Positions 44,843 through 55,100 of a stretch of DNA of 64,000 nucleotides are shown here, piece after piece. A model generated the notes under the pieces. The model was not told where the DNA came from. It saw only the letters and a program-made list of their open reading frames with translations, and ran no database searches. Origin of the DNA: Flavisolibacter nicotianae (GTDB lineage Bacteria > Bacteroidota > Bacteroidia > Chitinophagales > Chitinophagaceae); NCBI RefSeq assembly GCF_003628535.1, contig NZ_RBCI01000005.1, positions 307,727-371,726 of the forward strand. Reading direction: 5' to 3'. The stretch's first letter is position 1; each line of letters starts with the position of its first letter. The position numbers and the translations under genes were made by a program.

Positions 44843-45967
44843 ATGAGCGATCAGGAACAAAAGCCATGGTACGAGATTCTGAACATTGACCAACTTGACT
44901 CACCGGCCTTTGTGATTTACCTGGAAAGGGTGAAAGAGAATATCGCCCAGGCGATTAAGATGGTTGGCGACGTACAGCGTTTACGGCCACACGTAAAAAC
45001 CCATAAGAGTACCGACGTCACGCGGCTGATGCTGGATGCCGGGATTACAAAATTCAAGTGTGCGACCATCGCGGAGGCCGAAATGCTGGGAGTCGTTGGC
45101 GCACCGGATGTATTGCTGGCCTACCAGCCGGTTGGACCCAAAGTGAACCGCTTTCTGGATTTGATCAATCGCTATTCCACCACCCGCTTTTCCTGTCTTG
45201 TCGACAACCTGGATGCGGCCCGTTCTCTTTCGCGGATCGCCATCGAAAGGAAGTTGAATTTGGCTGTTTATATCGACCTGAATGTCGGCATGAACAGGAC
45301 CGGCCTTCTGCCCGGCGAAGAAGCAATTACTTTATTTCAAGCAGTTGCCAAACTGGAAGGCATCAATCCCATCGGACTTCACGCCTATGACGGGCACATT
45401 GGCGAACCTGATTTGGAACTGCGTACAAAAAAATGCAGCGAAGCTTTTTCCCCGGTGAGGACGGTGAAGAAAGTTTTGGCCGATAAAGGCCACCGTGACC
45501 TTGTTATCGTCGCCGGTGGTTCGCCGACGTTTCCGATCCATGCAAAAAACGGCGAGGTGGAATGCAGCCCCGGAACGTTTGTGTATTGGGATTATGGCTA
45601 CCAAAAGGCATTTCCGGAGCAGCCCTTCCAACCGGCAGCGCTGGTCGTTAGTCGCATCATTTCTTTACCTGGCGGTGATCTTCTTTGTGCAGACCTTGGA
45701 CACAAAGCCGTTGCGGCTGAAAATCCTTTAGACCGGCGTGTCCGGTTTGTCAATGCCCCGGAACTGGCATTCGTCGGCCAAAGCGAAGAACACCTGGTGT
45801 TGCGAAACATTGGTCCCGACAGGTTTGCCATTGGCGATGTGCTGTACGGAATGCCCATGCACGTTTGTCCCACCTGTGCCCTATACGAAAGAGCCTACGT
45901 AGTGGAGAACGGAAGAGTAAAGCAAGAATGGAAAACGATTGCCCGTGATCGAAAGATCAATCTTTAA
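44843..45967 (+). CDS. Fold-type III PLP enzyme, D-serine dehydratase/D-threonine aldolase family
   Basis: 374 residues. The alanine-racemase-like barrel has the PLP lysine in RPHVKTHKS (about residue 52) and PLP-phosphate contacts in IVAGGSPTFP. The C-terminal beta domain has the metal site MHVCPTC near 342. In this family, D-threonine aldolases use HxD while eukaryotic-type D-serine dehydratases bind zinc with HxC. Here it reads His-Val-Cys, so D-serine dehydratase-type chemistry (D-serine to pyruvate and ammonia) is more likely. The gene shares a directional run with GntP, RidA and a dipeptidase, which fits. The assignment within the family rests on the one motif. Confidence 0.82.
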   Translation: MSDQEQKPWYEILNIDQLDSPAFVIYLERVKENIAQAIKMVGDVQRLRPHVKTHKSTDVTRLMLDAGITKFKCATIAEAEMLGVVGAPDVLLAYQPVGPKVNRFLDLINRYSTTRFSCLVDNLDAARSLSRIAIERKLNLAVYIDLNVGMNRTGLLPGEEAITLFQAVAKLEGINPIGLHAYDGHIGEPDLELRTKKCSEAFSPVRTVKKVLADKGHRDLVIVAGGSPTFPIHAKNGEVECSPGTFVYWDYGYQKAFPEQPFQPAALVVSRIISLPGGDLLCADLGHKAVAAENPLDRRVRFVNAPELAFVGQSEEHLVLRNIGPDRFAIGDVLYGMPMHVCPTCALYERAYVVENGRVKQEWKTIARDRKINL

Positions 45968-45977
45968 TCAAACTATC

Positions 45978-47054
45978 ATGTTCATCATCGACGCACACCT
46001 GGACCTTGCCATGAATGCCATGGAGTGGAACCGCGATCTTCGCCGGCCGGCCCGGGAAATCAATGCACGTGAGAAGGGCATGACGGACAAACCGGACAGG
46101 GGAAACGCCGTTGTGTCTTTACCGGACTTGCGCAAGGGTGGTATCGGTCTTGTCGTTGCCACGCAGATTGCCCGGTATGTAGCGGCGGACAATCCGTTGC
46201 CGGGTTGGCATTCCCCTCAGCAGGCCTGGGCACAAACGCAAGGGCAGCTCGCCTGGTATAAAGCCATGGAAGCGGAAGGAGAGATGGTACAGGTCAATAA
46301 CCTCGACTCATTGGAAAAGCACCTGGCACGATGGAAAGACGCATCAGAGCCGAATGATAAAAAGCCAATCGGCTACATCCTGAGTCTTGAAGGTGCCGAT
46401 TCGCTGATCACCCTGCAGCACCTGGAGAAGGCCTGGCATTACGGGCTAAGGGCCGTGGGGCCGGCGCATTACGGGCCGGGCCGGTATGCGCAGGGTACAG
46501 ACGCCACCGGTTCACTCGGGGCGCAGGGACGAGACCTGCTTCGCGAAATGGAGCGACTGAACATCATTCTCGATTCCACGCATCTTTGCGATGAAAGTTT
46601 TTGGGAAGCCCTGGATCATTTTCACGGCCAGGTTTGGGCAAGCCATAACAACGTGCGGGCCCTGGTGCCTCACAACCGGCAATTCGATGATGGACAAATC
46701 AGGGAGCTCATTGCACGAGGCGCCGTTATCGGCGGGGCACTTGACGCCTGGATGATGGTGCCGGGTTGGGTAAGGGGAAAGTCTACGCCGGGGGACATGA
46801 ATTGCCGCCTTGAGGTGCTGGTCGATCACATGGACCATATCTGCCAGCTGGCCGGGAATGCGTTGCACGTTGGCATTGGTTCCGACCTGGATGGTGCGTT
46901 TGGCAAGGAACAATGCCCTTATGATCTTGAAACGATCGCTGATTTGCAAAAGCTGGAAGGAAATTTTCTGTCACGCGGCTATTCGGCGGAGGACGTGGAG
47001 AATATTTTCTGCAATAACTGGCTTCGCTTTTTGCGGAATGCATGGAAGGAGTAA
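45978..47054 (+). CDS. Membrane dipeptidase (renal dipeptidase family M19)
   Basis: 358 residues from the ATG at 45978 (MFIIDAHLDLAMNAMEWN); the frame opens earlier, but this start gives the correct N-terminus. No signal peptide is visible, so it is probably cytoplasmic. Metal-site motifs: DAHLD near the N-terminus, Glu in ILSLEGADSL, His in ILDSTHLCDESFW, WASHNNVRAL and HVGIGSDLDGAFG. The family hydrolyses dipeptides and tolerates D-residues at the C-terminal position, so it could release D-amino acids for the PLP enzyme 11 bp upstream. The active-site set is complete. Confidence 0.88.
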   Translation: MFIIDAHLDLAMNAMEWNRDLRRPAREINAREKGMTDKPDRGNAVVSLPDLRKGGIGLVVATQIARYVAADNPLPGWHSPQQAWAQTQGQLAWYKAMEAEGEMVQVNNLDSLEKHLARWKDASEPNDKKPIGYILSLEGADSLITLQHLEKAWHYGLRAVGPAHYGPGRYAQGTDATGSLGAQGRDLLREMERLNIILDSTHLCDESFWEALDHFHGQVWASHNNVRALVPHNRQFDDGQIRELIARGAVIGGALDAWMMVPGWVRGKSTPGDMNCRLEVLVDHMDHICQLAGNALHVGIGSDLDGAFGKEQCPYDLETIADLQKLEGNFLSRGYSAEDVENIFCNNWLRFLRNAWKE

Positions 47055-47091
47055 AGGGAAGAATACATGATTAGGATAGCACCCAGTTCTC

Positions 47092-47637
47092 TTGAAACAA
47101 TTTTCCCGTTCGTCAATGTTTCTGGGAGTTGGTCTTGTGCACGAAGCCAATAAATTGATTTGCTTAAAAGAAACTTTCAATGCGATTTATGTCCTTTTTC
47201 TCACAGTGTCTGTAGCGGCCTTGCTTTTTTCCTGCGATCCCTGTAAAAATCTTGACTGTGCTTCCGACAACTTCAATGGACAATTCAGAATCGTCAGTGC
47301 AGTCACTGGTAACGATTTGGTGTTTGGTCCTAACAGGCTGTATGACAAAAATCAAATCAGGTTCTATTCGCTAAAAGGCACCGATACAACGTTGTTTTCG
47401 TTTGAAGTTATCCGGTTTGGCGGCACTGGCTACGACAGTATTTTGGACGTCCGTTTCTTTCCGAAAACTGACATTGCTTACATAAGGCTAAGCAACGGCG
47501 ACATCGATACATTGAACATTTCCTATAAAACGACAGATACGAAGTGCTGTGGAACGATTTCAGTCATCACAAATTTTCTGTATAACAATTCCGTCGATAT
47601 TCCTGGTGACAAAGGAACACAGGAACTGAGGAAGTGA
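47092..47637 (+). CDS. Small lipoprotein of unknown function
   Basis: Up to 181 residues; the true start is unclear (ATG at 47116 or a TTG at 47155 are alternatives) because the hydrophobic signal AIYVLFLTVSVAALLFSC with a lipobox ending LFSC begins about 30 codons in. The mature part (DPCKNLDCASDNFNGQFRI) has five Cys in total and a beta-rich course; there is no known domain. It lies 37 bp after the dipeptidase, so it may be cotranscribed, but a separate gene is equally possible. No function can be assigned. Confidence 0.55.
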   Translation: MKQFSRSSMFLGVGLVHEANKLICLKETFNAIYVLFLTVSVAALLFSCDPCKNLDCASDNFNGQFRIVSAVTGNDLVFGPNRLYDKNQIRFYSLKGTDTTLFSFEVIRFGGTGYDSILDVRFFPKTDIAYIRLSNGDIDTLNISYKTTDTKCCGTISVITNFLYNNSVDIPGDKGTQELRK

Positions 47638-47889
47638 CGATTCCGGAAACAGCGCCTGGCGAAGATTGGTTGAACTCTCAATTTTGAACAACTGTAATTC
47701 CGCCTCAATTTGGTGCAAACGTTCGGCTGAAGGGTACTGAATGTCCAGTCGACATTTTTTGAAATTGCTGGCGAACCCAGGTGCTGTTAATGAACCGGAT
47801 GACGGTGGATCTGCAGCCTTCTTGTTTGCCGGCTTTAATACCTTATTTTTACTCGTAAACTTTCCTTAACCTTTTGATCGTCTATCCTG

Positions 47890-50646
47890 ATGGACTACTC
47901 GTTGATAGAAGCCAGACCTGGAAAAACCGTTGTTCTCTTACCCAATGCACCCATATTTACTGTCGTTGCCGTCAGCCGGGATGTTGAGAAAGCTACCGGC
48001 ATCATGAAAGGAAAATTGGTTGGTAAAAGTTTTTTCTCTCATTTTTTCAACGATTCTGATCCGCTTGTTGCGGCTCGAAATACGATGCGGGCTTCGTTCG
48101 AACGGGTGGTGCAGGACAAGCAGCCCCACCGCATCGCGAAGCAGCAATATGTTTTTCCAACAGGCGATGGCTTGTTTCGCGAGACCTCTTGCTCGGTCGA
48201 AAATGTTCCGGTTTTGAATGACGCGGGAGAGGTTCGCTATATTATCCACACCATCGAAGAAGGAAGCAGTAAGAACACAATACCAGCTCAGGATAATCCG
48301 GTAAAAGATATTGCCAGGGCGCATAGCCTGTTTATGCAGGCACCGGTTGCGGTATGCATCGTCAACGGTCCATCCTATATCGTCGAATTGGTGAACGAAC
48401 AGATGTTGCAGTTCCTTGGCCGGACACCGGCCATGATCGGTAAACCCATTGTTGAATCGTTGCCGGAAGCAAAGGTGCAGGGATTGCTGGCGATTTTGGA
48501 AAAGGTACGAAGCAGTGGCAAGGGGTACCATGCACCGAATTTTGCCGCGTCCCTGATAATAAATGGCGTTCGCGAAAAACGCTACTTCGACCTTGTGTTT
48601 GAACCATACTTTCGCCAGTCGAATGACACAGTTCCCGACAGCGTTTTTTGCGTGGCTTACAATGTCACTAGGCAGATCGAGATACAGCAACGGCTCGAGG
48701 AGGTGCAAATCGAGACCGACAAGCAAAAGCGGCTTTACGAAGCAATCACCGCCAGTACGCCGGACCTGATATATGTTTTCGACCTTTCTTACCGTTTCGT
48801 CTATGCAAATGAAGCCCTGCTCAATATGTGGGGCAAAGAATGGAATGAGGCCATCGGAAAAGGGCTTTTGGAAAACGGCTACGAACCCTGGCATGCCGAA
48901 ATGCACGAACGGGAAATAGACCTGGTGGTGGCAAACAAACAGCCCGTTCGCGGTGAAGTTTCCTTTCCGCATGCGACACTGGGAAGCCGTGTTTACGACT
49001 ATATTTTTGTTCCCGTTTTCAACAAAGAAGGAGAGGTGGAGGCCGTGGCGGGTACCACCCGTGATATCACGGAAATCAAACAGGCAGAACAAACCATCAG
49101 GGAGCGGGAGGAAAGCTTTCGTAACCTGGCCGATGACAGCCCGATGTTTGTGTTCATCATCGCACCTGACCCGCTTGCACCTGTCAGTTACTGGAACAAA
49201 ACCTGGCTGCATTATACGGGTCAGTCAGCGGAGCAAGCTGCAGGGACGGCCTGGGACAATATCATCCACCCTGACGATGTGCCGGTAGTCATGGCGTACT
49301 ACACAGCTGCTTTCGAAAACAGGCAGCCCTATTTTATTCCATCGGTTAGAGTTAAACGCTATGACCATGCATACCGCTGGCATGCCTTCAAGGGCAATCC
49401 ACGCTATTTGCCAAATGGCGAATTTAATGGGTACGTGGGTGTAGGTTTTGATGTGCATGAGCAGAAACTGGCGCAGGATGCATTGATTCAAAACGAGGAA
49501 AGAACACGCCTGGCCGTGGAATCGACGCATATGGGAACTTTCGAGGTCGATGTGGCAAAACAGTTTATCCTTCATTCGCCACGAACCGCAGAAATTATGG
49601 GACTGGATCCTTCGCGTCAGTGGTCCTATCAAACCATTGTTGAAACGGTTCACCCGGAGGATAAGGTGATCCGGGAAGCGGCACATGGGGAGGCAAGAAA
49701 GTCGGGAAAGTTGTTTTACGAAGCCCGGATCATTTATCCCGATAGCAGCATACACTGGGTGCGGCTGAACGGTACGATGATCGATTTTCTGGGCTCTCCA
49801 ACCCTGGTTGGGACAATCATGGACATCACCGAAGAAAAAAAGGCGGCTGAACTGCTGGAGCAGAAAATCGAAGAGCGCACCAGGGAATTAAAGCAGGTAA
49901 ACGATCAGCTGAAACAGTTTTCCTATGCCGCCTCGCATGACCTGCAGGAGCCCCTTCGAAAGATCAGCTATTTCGTAGAGCGGCTGGTGGTGAACCTGGG
50001 ACAAACACTCAGTGAAGAAAACAGGATGATCACCGAGCGCATACAGCTTACGACGGGACGCATGCGCACCTTGATCGATGACCTGCTGGAATACTCCAAC
50101 ACCACCTTGGGCACCGCGGTCTTCGAAGAGGTGAACCTGGCAGCAATTGTGCACAGCGTGTTGGATGATATGGAAGCCACTCTCCTGGACAAAAAAGCGA
50201 ACGTCAATGTGCAGCCGCTGTCTACTGTCAACGGCGATCACCGCCAGTTACGGCAACTCTTCCAAAACCTGATCAGCAATGCACTCAAATACCACAAAAA
50301 AGGCGAAGCACCGCAACTGCAGATCCTGTCCCGTTTCGTGCAGGGAAAAGAAATAGAAAGCGGTATCCCCGAAGCAATTCCGGATAAAATGTTTTACCAG
50401 ATAGAGGTTAAAGACAACGGGATTGGTTTCGACCCGGATGATGCCGAACGGATCTTCCGGATCTTTCAACGCCTGCACGGCAAAGCCGAATTTGAAGGGA
50501 CAGGTGTTGGTCTTGCCATCGTGGAAAAAGTTGTCAAAAATCACGACGGCTATATTTGGGCTGTCAGCAGCCCGGGGGCCGGCGCAACATTCAACATCCT
50601 CCTGCCGGCAGAGCAATACCGGGTTAAACACAATGGTTCGGATTAA
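47890..50646 (+). CDS. Soluble multi-PAS sensor histidine kinase
   Basis: 918 residues with no membrane segment or signal peptide, so a cytoplasmic sensor. At least four PAS/PAC units can be traced (about 20-135, 145-270, 285-400, 410-540, perhaps another 545-665), each ending near DITE or similar (GTTRDITEIKQAEQ, GTIMDITEEKKAAELLEQ). A coiled coil leads to the dimerisation domain with the phospho-acceptor His in AASHDLQEPLRKI (about 683). The ATPase has N-box NLISNALKYHKKGE, G1 EVKDNGIGFDPDD and G2 GTGVGLAIVEKVVKNHDG. The kinase is complete but has no receiver domain, and no response regulator gene is adjacent, so its partner is elsewhere. Confidence 0.9.
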   Translation: MDYSLIEARPGKTVVLLPNAPIFTVVAVSRDVEKATGIMKGKLVGKSFFSHFFNDSDPLVAARNTMRASFERVVQDKQPHRIAKQQYVFPTGDGLFRETSCSVENVPVLNDAGEVRYIIHTIEEGSSKNTIPAQDNPVKDIARAHSLFMQAPVAVCIVNGPSYIVELVNEQMLQFLGRTPAMIGKPIVESLPEAKVQGLLAILEKVRSSGKGYHAPNFAASLIINGVREKRYFDLVFEPYFRQSNDTVPDSVFCVAYNVTRQIEIQQRLEEVQIETDKQKRLYEAITASTPDLIYVFDLSYRFVYANEALLNMWGKEWNEAIGKGLLENGYEPWHAEMHEREIDLVVANKQPVRGEVSFPHATLGSRVYDYIFVPVFNKEGEVEAVAGTTRDITEIKQAEQTIREREESFRNLADDSPMFVFIIAPDPLAPVSYWNKTWLHYTGQSAEQAAGTAWDNIIHPDDVPVVMAYYTAAFENRQPYFIPSVRVKRYDHAYRWHAFKGNPRYLPNGEFNGYVGVGFDVHEQKLAQDALIQNEERTRLAVESTHMGTFEVDVAKQFILHSPRTAEIMGLDPSRQWSYQTIVETVHPEDKVIREAAHGEARKSGKLFYEARIIYPDSSIHWVRLNGTMIDFLGSPTLVGTIMDITEEKKAAELLEQKIEERTRELKQVNDQLKQFSYAASHDLQEPLRKISYFVERLVVNLGQTLSEENRMITERIQLTTGRMRTLIDDLLEYSNTTLGTAVFEEVNLAAIVHSVLDDMEATLLDKKANVNVQPLSTVNGDHRQLRQLFQNLISNALKYHKKGEAPQLQILSRFVQGKEIESGIPEAIPDKMFYQIEVKDNGIGFDPDDAERIFRIFQRLHGKAEFEGTGVGLAIVEKVVKNHDGYIWAVSSPGAGATFNILLPAEQYRVKHNGSD

Positions 50647-51071
50647 GAAAAGCAGGCAGTATGTATTTGGCAATAGGCGACAGGCTGTAGTAGGCATACG
50701 ACAATCCACTACTTGCAGCCTGGTGTCAACTTACGCTTTTGCCTTGGTTTAAAAACGGTGATACTGTTTGCCTGCAAATTCAGTCACTGGTCTTTATTAG
50801 TCTCCACTCTGGAAAGTAAGCCTTGTTCCTGCTTCGGGAGCCGGGCTTTTAAAAGTTGCGGATTGCTTTCGCTTATTGAAAAATATGATCGTAGATACAG
50901 GCCGTAAACGATCCTGGGAAATTATCATCACCTCTTCAGTCAATACCTGATTTGTCGAAAAAAACATACGAATTTTTTAAAAATTAAAAAAGATCGTTAT
51001 TTTACTTTATCGATTTAGCAAAACTGCTCGGTCGGATCACTTGATTGCTATGTAAAGATTGTTACTGCTGG
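50647..51071. other. Intergenic region between the kinase and the LacI regulator
   Basis: The first 60 bases are a degenerate short repeat of the type GCAGTATG/GCAATAGG/GACAGG/GTAGTAGGCA (about 50648-50692), like other decayed intergenic repeats in the phylum. Near 50973-50992 an AT-rich inverted repeat TTTTTTAA-AAA-TTAAAAAA precedes the LacI gene and may be part of its promoter. No gene is evident. Confidence 0.45.
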
Positions 51072-52115
51072 ATGCGGAAAAAGATTTCCATACACGATAT
51101 TGCCAGGCACCTGAATGTTTCTGCAACAACGGTTTCTTTTGTTTTGAACGGCAGGGCAGAAGAAATGCGCATCGGCGCCGAAGTAAAAAAGAGAGTGTTG
51201 GACTATGCCGAAACGACCAATTACCGGCCCAACCTGGTTGCTAAAAGCCTGCGTACCGGCAAAAGCCGGATCATTGGCATGATGGTGGAAGATATCTCCG
51301 ACCCGTTTTTTGCCAGTATAGCCCGGGGTATTGAACGGAAAGCCTATCAGCTTGGCTACAAAATATTTTTTGCCAGCACGGAAAACCAAACCAGCAACGC
51401 AGGTGATCTTATCAAAGTGTTCCGGGAAAGACAGGTTGATTCGTACATTATTGCGCCACCTCCCGGTATTGCCAGCGAAATTCAAGCCCTTATAGAACAC
51501 GAACACCCGGTGATTCTCTTCGACCGGTATTTTCCCGACCTGGAAACCACCAATGTAATTGTCGATAACTACAACGGAACACGCAAAGCCACTGATCACC
51601 TCCGGTCAAACGGTTCTTCACAGATTGGCTTTGTCACCTTAGAATCGGCGCAAACGCAAATGCATGATCGCCTGCAAGGCTACCTGCATGCAATTGCACA
51701 GTGGGGCCAGGCACCCTGCATTCTTCAGCTTCCCTACGCATTACCTGCGAACAGCAGCGTTGAAAAAATCAAAGCCTTCATCCGGCAACACAAAGAGATG
51801 GACGGTATTTTGTTTGGCACCAATTATCTCGCGTTTAGCGGACTGGAGGCAATCAACGAACTCGGGCGAAAAATACCGGATGATCTTGCCGTCGTAAGCT
51901 TTGACGACAGCCGGTTTTTTCGCCTGTTCACTCCACCTGTTTCGGCTGTTGCACAACCCCTTGAAAAAATTGCCGAAACGATCATCAGTCTGTTAATGAA
52001 AAGTCTGGACACGCCGGCTTCCAAACGATGCGTGGAAACAATTGTCCTGGAAACAGAATTCATCGTTCGGAAATCGTCTCTCAAACGGAAAAAAACACCA
52101 TCGCGTACCCGGTAA
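51072..52115 (+). CDS. LacI-family transcriptional regulator
   Basis: 347 residues from the ATG at 51072 (MRKKISIHDIARHLNVSATT); an earlier in-frame ATG at 51045 adds a Cys-rich lead that is not family-like. The HTH is KKISIHDIARHLNVSATTVSFVLNG, split here by its hinge helix FRPNLVAKSLRT-like segment. The periplasmic-binding-protein-like core (about 60-340) has DSYIIAPP, ILFDRYFPD and AVVSFDDSRFF. It is positioned 80 bp upstream of susC and should sense a sugar and control the SusC/SusD pair. A candidate palindrome TTTCGAAA at 52138-52145 lies in the gap. Effector is unknown. Confidence 0.9.
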   Translation: MRKKISIHDIARHLNVSATTVSFVLNGRAEEMRIGAEVKKRVLDYAETTNYRPNLVAKSLRTGKSRIIGMMVEDISDPFFASIARGIERKAYQLGYKIFFASTENQTSNAGDLIKVFRERQVDSYIIAPPPGIASEIQALIEHEHPVILFDRYFPDLETTNVIVDNYNGTRKATDHLRSNGSSQIGFVTLESAQTQMHDRLQGYLHAIAQWGQAPCILQLPYALPANSSVEKIKAFIRQHKEMDGILFGTNYLAFSGLEAINELGRKIPDDLAVVSFDDSRFFRLFTPPVSAVAQPLEKIAETIISLLMKSLDTPASKRCVETIVLETEFIVRKSSLKRKKTPSRTR

Positions 52116-52137
52116 AAACGAGCAGCATTTTCTTTCA

Positions 52138-52145
52138 TTTCGAAA
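52138..52145. promoter_or_regulatory. Palindrome TTTCGAAA ahead of susC, possible operator core
   Basis: LacI-type operators are palindromes with a central CG. This 8-bp palindrome lies between the LacI gene and susC, 50 bases before the susC start. It is short, so support is weak. Confidence 0.2.
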
Positions 52146-52194
52146 AAGATTTTGTTTTTAAAACCGGATTCTTCACTCTTTTAATTTTTGATTT

Positions 52195-55100
52195 ATGAAA
52201 CGATTGTTACCTGCAATCACCTTCCTGGTCTGCCTGCTATTTTGCCAGCGCAGTTTCGGTCAGGAAACAGTGCGAGGAAAAGTGACCGACAGCACCGGCG
52301 CCGGGCTCCAGGGCGTCAACGTGGTTCAACAAAAAACAACCAATGGAGTCATAACGGATGCCAACGGCAATTTCCAGTTACAGTTGCAAGCCGGTGTCAG
52401 TAAGATCATTGATATTTCCAGTGTTGGCTATGCGGCGGTTTCCGTTCCGTATACCGGTTTGCCGCTGGACATTGTTTTGCGACGGGCATCGACAGCCCTG
52501 GAAGAAGTGGTGGTAGTCGGATATAATACCCAACGGAAATCCTCGATTACCGGTGCGATCGCTACGGTAAACATCGGCGACCTCGAAGAACGGCGGGTGG
52601 CCGATGTTGCACAGGCTTTACAGGGCCAGGTGGCAGGGGTTAATATCACCCAAAGCACAGGTGCGCCGGGTGACCAGATCAACATTCGTATCCGCGGCGA
52701 AGGAACGATTGGCAACAACAGCCCGCTGTTTATTATCGACGGTGTGCCTTCGCGGGATATCTCTTTTTTGTCACCTGCCGACATTCAATCCATGTCGGTG
52801 TTGAAAGATGCGTCTGCAGCCGCGATTTATGGCTCCCGGGCCTCGGCCGGCGTAATCGTGATTACAACGAAAAGCGGCAGAAAAGGGCGCACGGCCATCG
52901 ACATCAATTATTTTACAGGCATTCAAAAAGTTGCCCACCTGCCGAAATTGCTCACCGGTCCGCAGTACATGGCAAAAATGGAAGAAGCCTGGAATAATTC
53001 GGGTTACACTGGCACCAACCCGTACACAGCCGATAAAAACAGGGTGGGACTGGCCAATACCGATTGGCTGGATGAATTGTTTGAAACGGGGCACTCGCAA
53101 AACCTGCAACTCACTGCCAGCGGCGGCTCGGACAAAATTCAATTCCTGATTTCGGCCGACGCGTATAAACAGGATGGTATTGTTATCTACAAAAACGACC
53201 GGTACCAGCGTTTGAATTTCCGGTCAAACATCAATGCGGGCCTTACAGACCGGCTGACGGTCGGCACCAATCTCCAGTTGTCGTATGCCACGCAGGACAA
53301 GCTTTCGTCAAAAGGCGATGCGCCAGGTGTGATCCGTCATGCCCTGATACGGCCACCGGTAATCCCGGTGTACAAAGACCCGAGCGATCCCACCTGGTCG
53401 GCAAGGGACCCGTTTACGGATTTGCCGTTCTATCAAAAGCCCTGGAGTAACAGCAATAATATTTACGAGTTCAGCAGCAACCCGGTTGCGCTGGCTTATT
53501 TCACCAACGACAAGCGTAACAACTTTAAAACATTCGGAAACATTTTTGCCGAATACGCATTTCTTGCCAATAAAGAGCTGCGGCTGCGAACCAATGTTGG
53601 TGTTGATATCAATTTTGTTCACAATAAAACATTCAACGAAAATTTTGGCGACGATGACGGCGGCGGCAATGGCCCGGACAGGGGCCTGGGGCGTAAAAAC
53701 CGTCCAAACAGCCTTGATGAAAACAGGGGACAGGAAACCACGATCACCTGGAACAACACGCTGAACTACGTGAAAAATACCGCCAGGCAATCCATCAATG
53801 CATTAGTGGGGAGTGAGTACATTACCAATTACTCTTCGTCGATCGGCGCCTCACGACAACGCTTCGATTTTACGCGACCAACGTTTCAATACATCGACTA
53901 TGGTGGTACCGCCAATTTATACAATGGCGGTTCGGCAGCCGAATGGGCCCTGTTCTCCATTTTCGGGTCGGCAACTTATATGTATGACACCAAATACATG
54001 GTCACTGGAAACCTGAGGGCGGATGCTTCGTCGCGGTTTGCGGAAAACAACCAGTGGGGATATTTTCCTTCCGTGTCTGTAGGATGGAGAGCCAGGAATG
54101 AAGATTTTATGAAAGACGTCAACTGGCTTTCAGACTTGAAACTGAGAGCGAGCATCGGTAAACTGGGTAACCAGGAAATCGACAACTATGCCTACCTCAC
54201 GCTGCTGCGTAAGTCGGGCGACCAGTACCTGATTTCCCGCTATGGTAACCCGGACCTGAAATGGGAATCCACGACACAAAAAAACATCGGCCTCGATCTG
54301 GGCTTTCTTCGAAACAGGGTTTATCTCTCTGTTGATTATTTCGACAAGAACACGTCCGACATCCTGTTGCCGATCTCACTTCCCTCGCTGGTGGGCAATG
54401 TGTCACCGACGATTGTCAATGCTGGTGAAGTGAGCAACAAGGGAATCGAGGTAGCGCTGAACATCAGCGATACCAGGCGGAGCTTCCGGTACAGCGTGAA
54501 TGCCAACGTGGCGACGGTCACCAACCGCGTGGAAAAACTGCACCCCAATCTTCCCAGCATCATCGGTGATGTGTATAAAACAGAGCCTGGGCATTCGCTT
54601 GCCTCTTTTTACGGCTATGTCATGGAAGGCATTTACCAAACGCAGGATGAAATCAACAAGCACCTGAGCGGCACCACCAATCCATCGGCCAAACCTGGTG
54701 ATATCCGGTTCAAGGATTTGAACGGCGACGGCATCATCAACGATAAAGACAGGGATTACCTGGGGAACTCCATTCCAAAAGTTTCCTATGGTCTTCATTT
54801 ATCTGCCGGCTATAAGGGCATCGATCTTTCGGCTTTATTCCAGGGCGTTGGCGGCGTAAACATCTACAACGATGCCAAACAGATCACCGACTACGACAGC
54901 CGTCCATTTAACCATAGTACGGCCGTGCTGAATAGCTGGCATGGTGCTGGAACCAGCAACACCATTCCGCGGGCAACGTTCAATGACAATGGCAGCAGCA
55001 AAAAGTCGAACATTTTCGTTGAAGATGCCTCGTACCTGCGACTCAAAAACCTTGAACTGGGCTATACACTGCCTGGCCTACGGAAAGCCGGCATTCAAAA

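Noticed and set aside
47938..49212. 424-residue minus-strand ORF within the kinase gene
   Set aside because: Antisense to PAS domains with clear signatures on the other strand.
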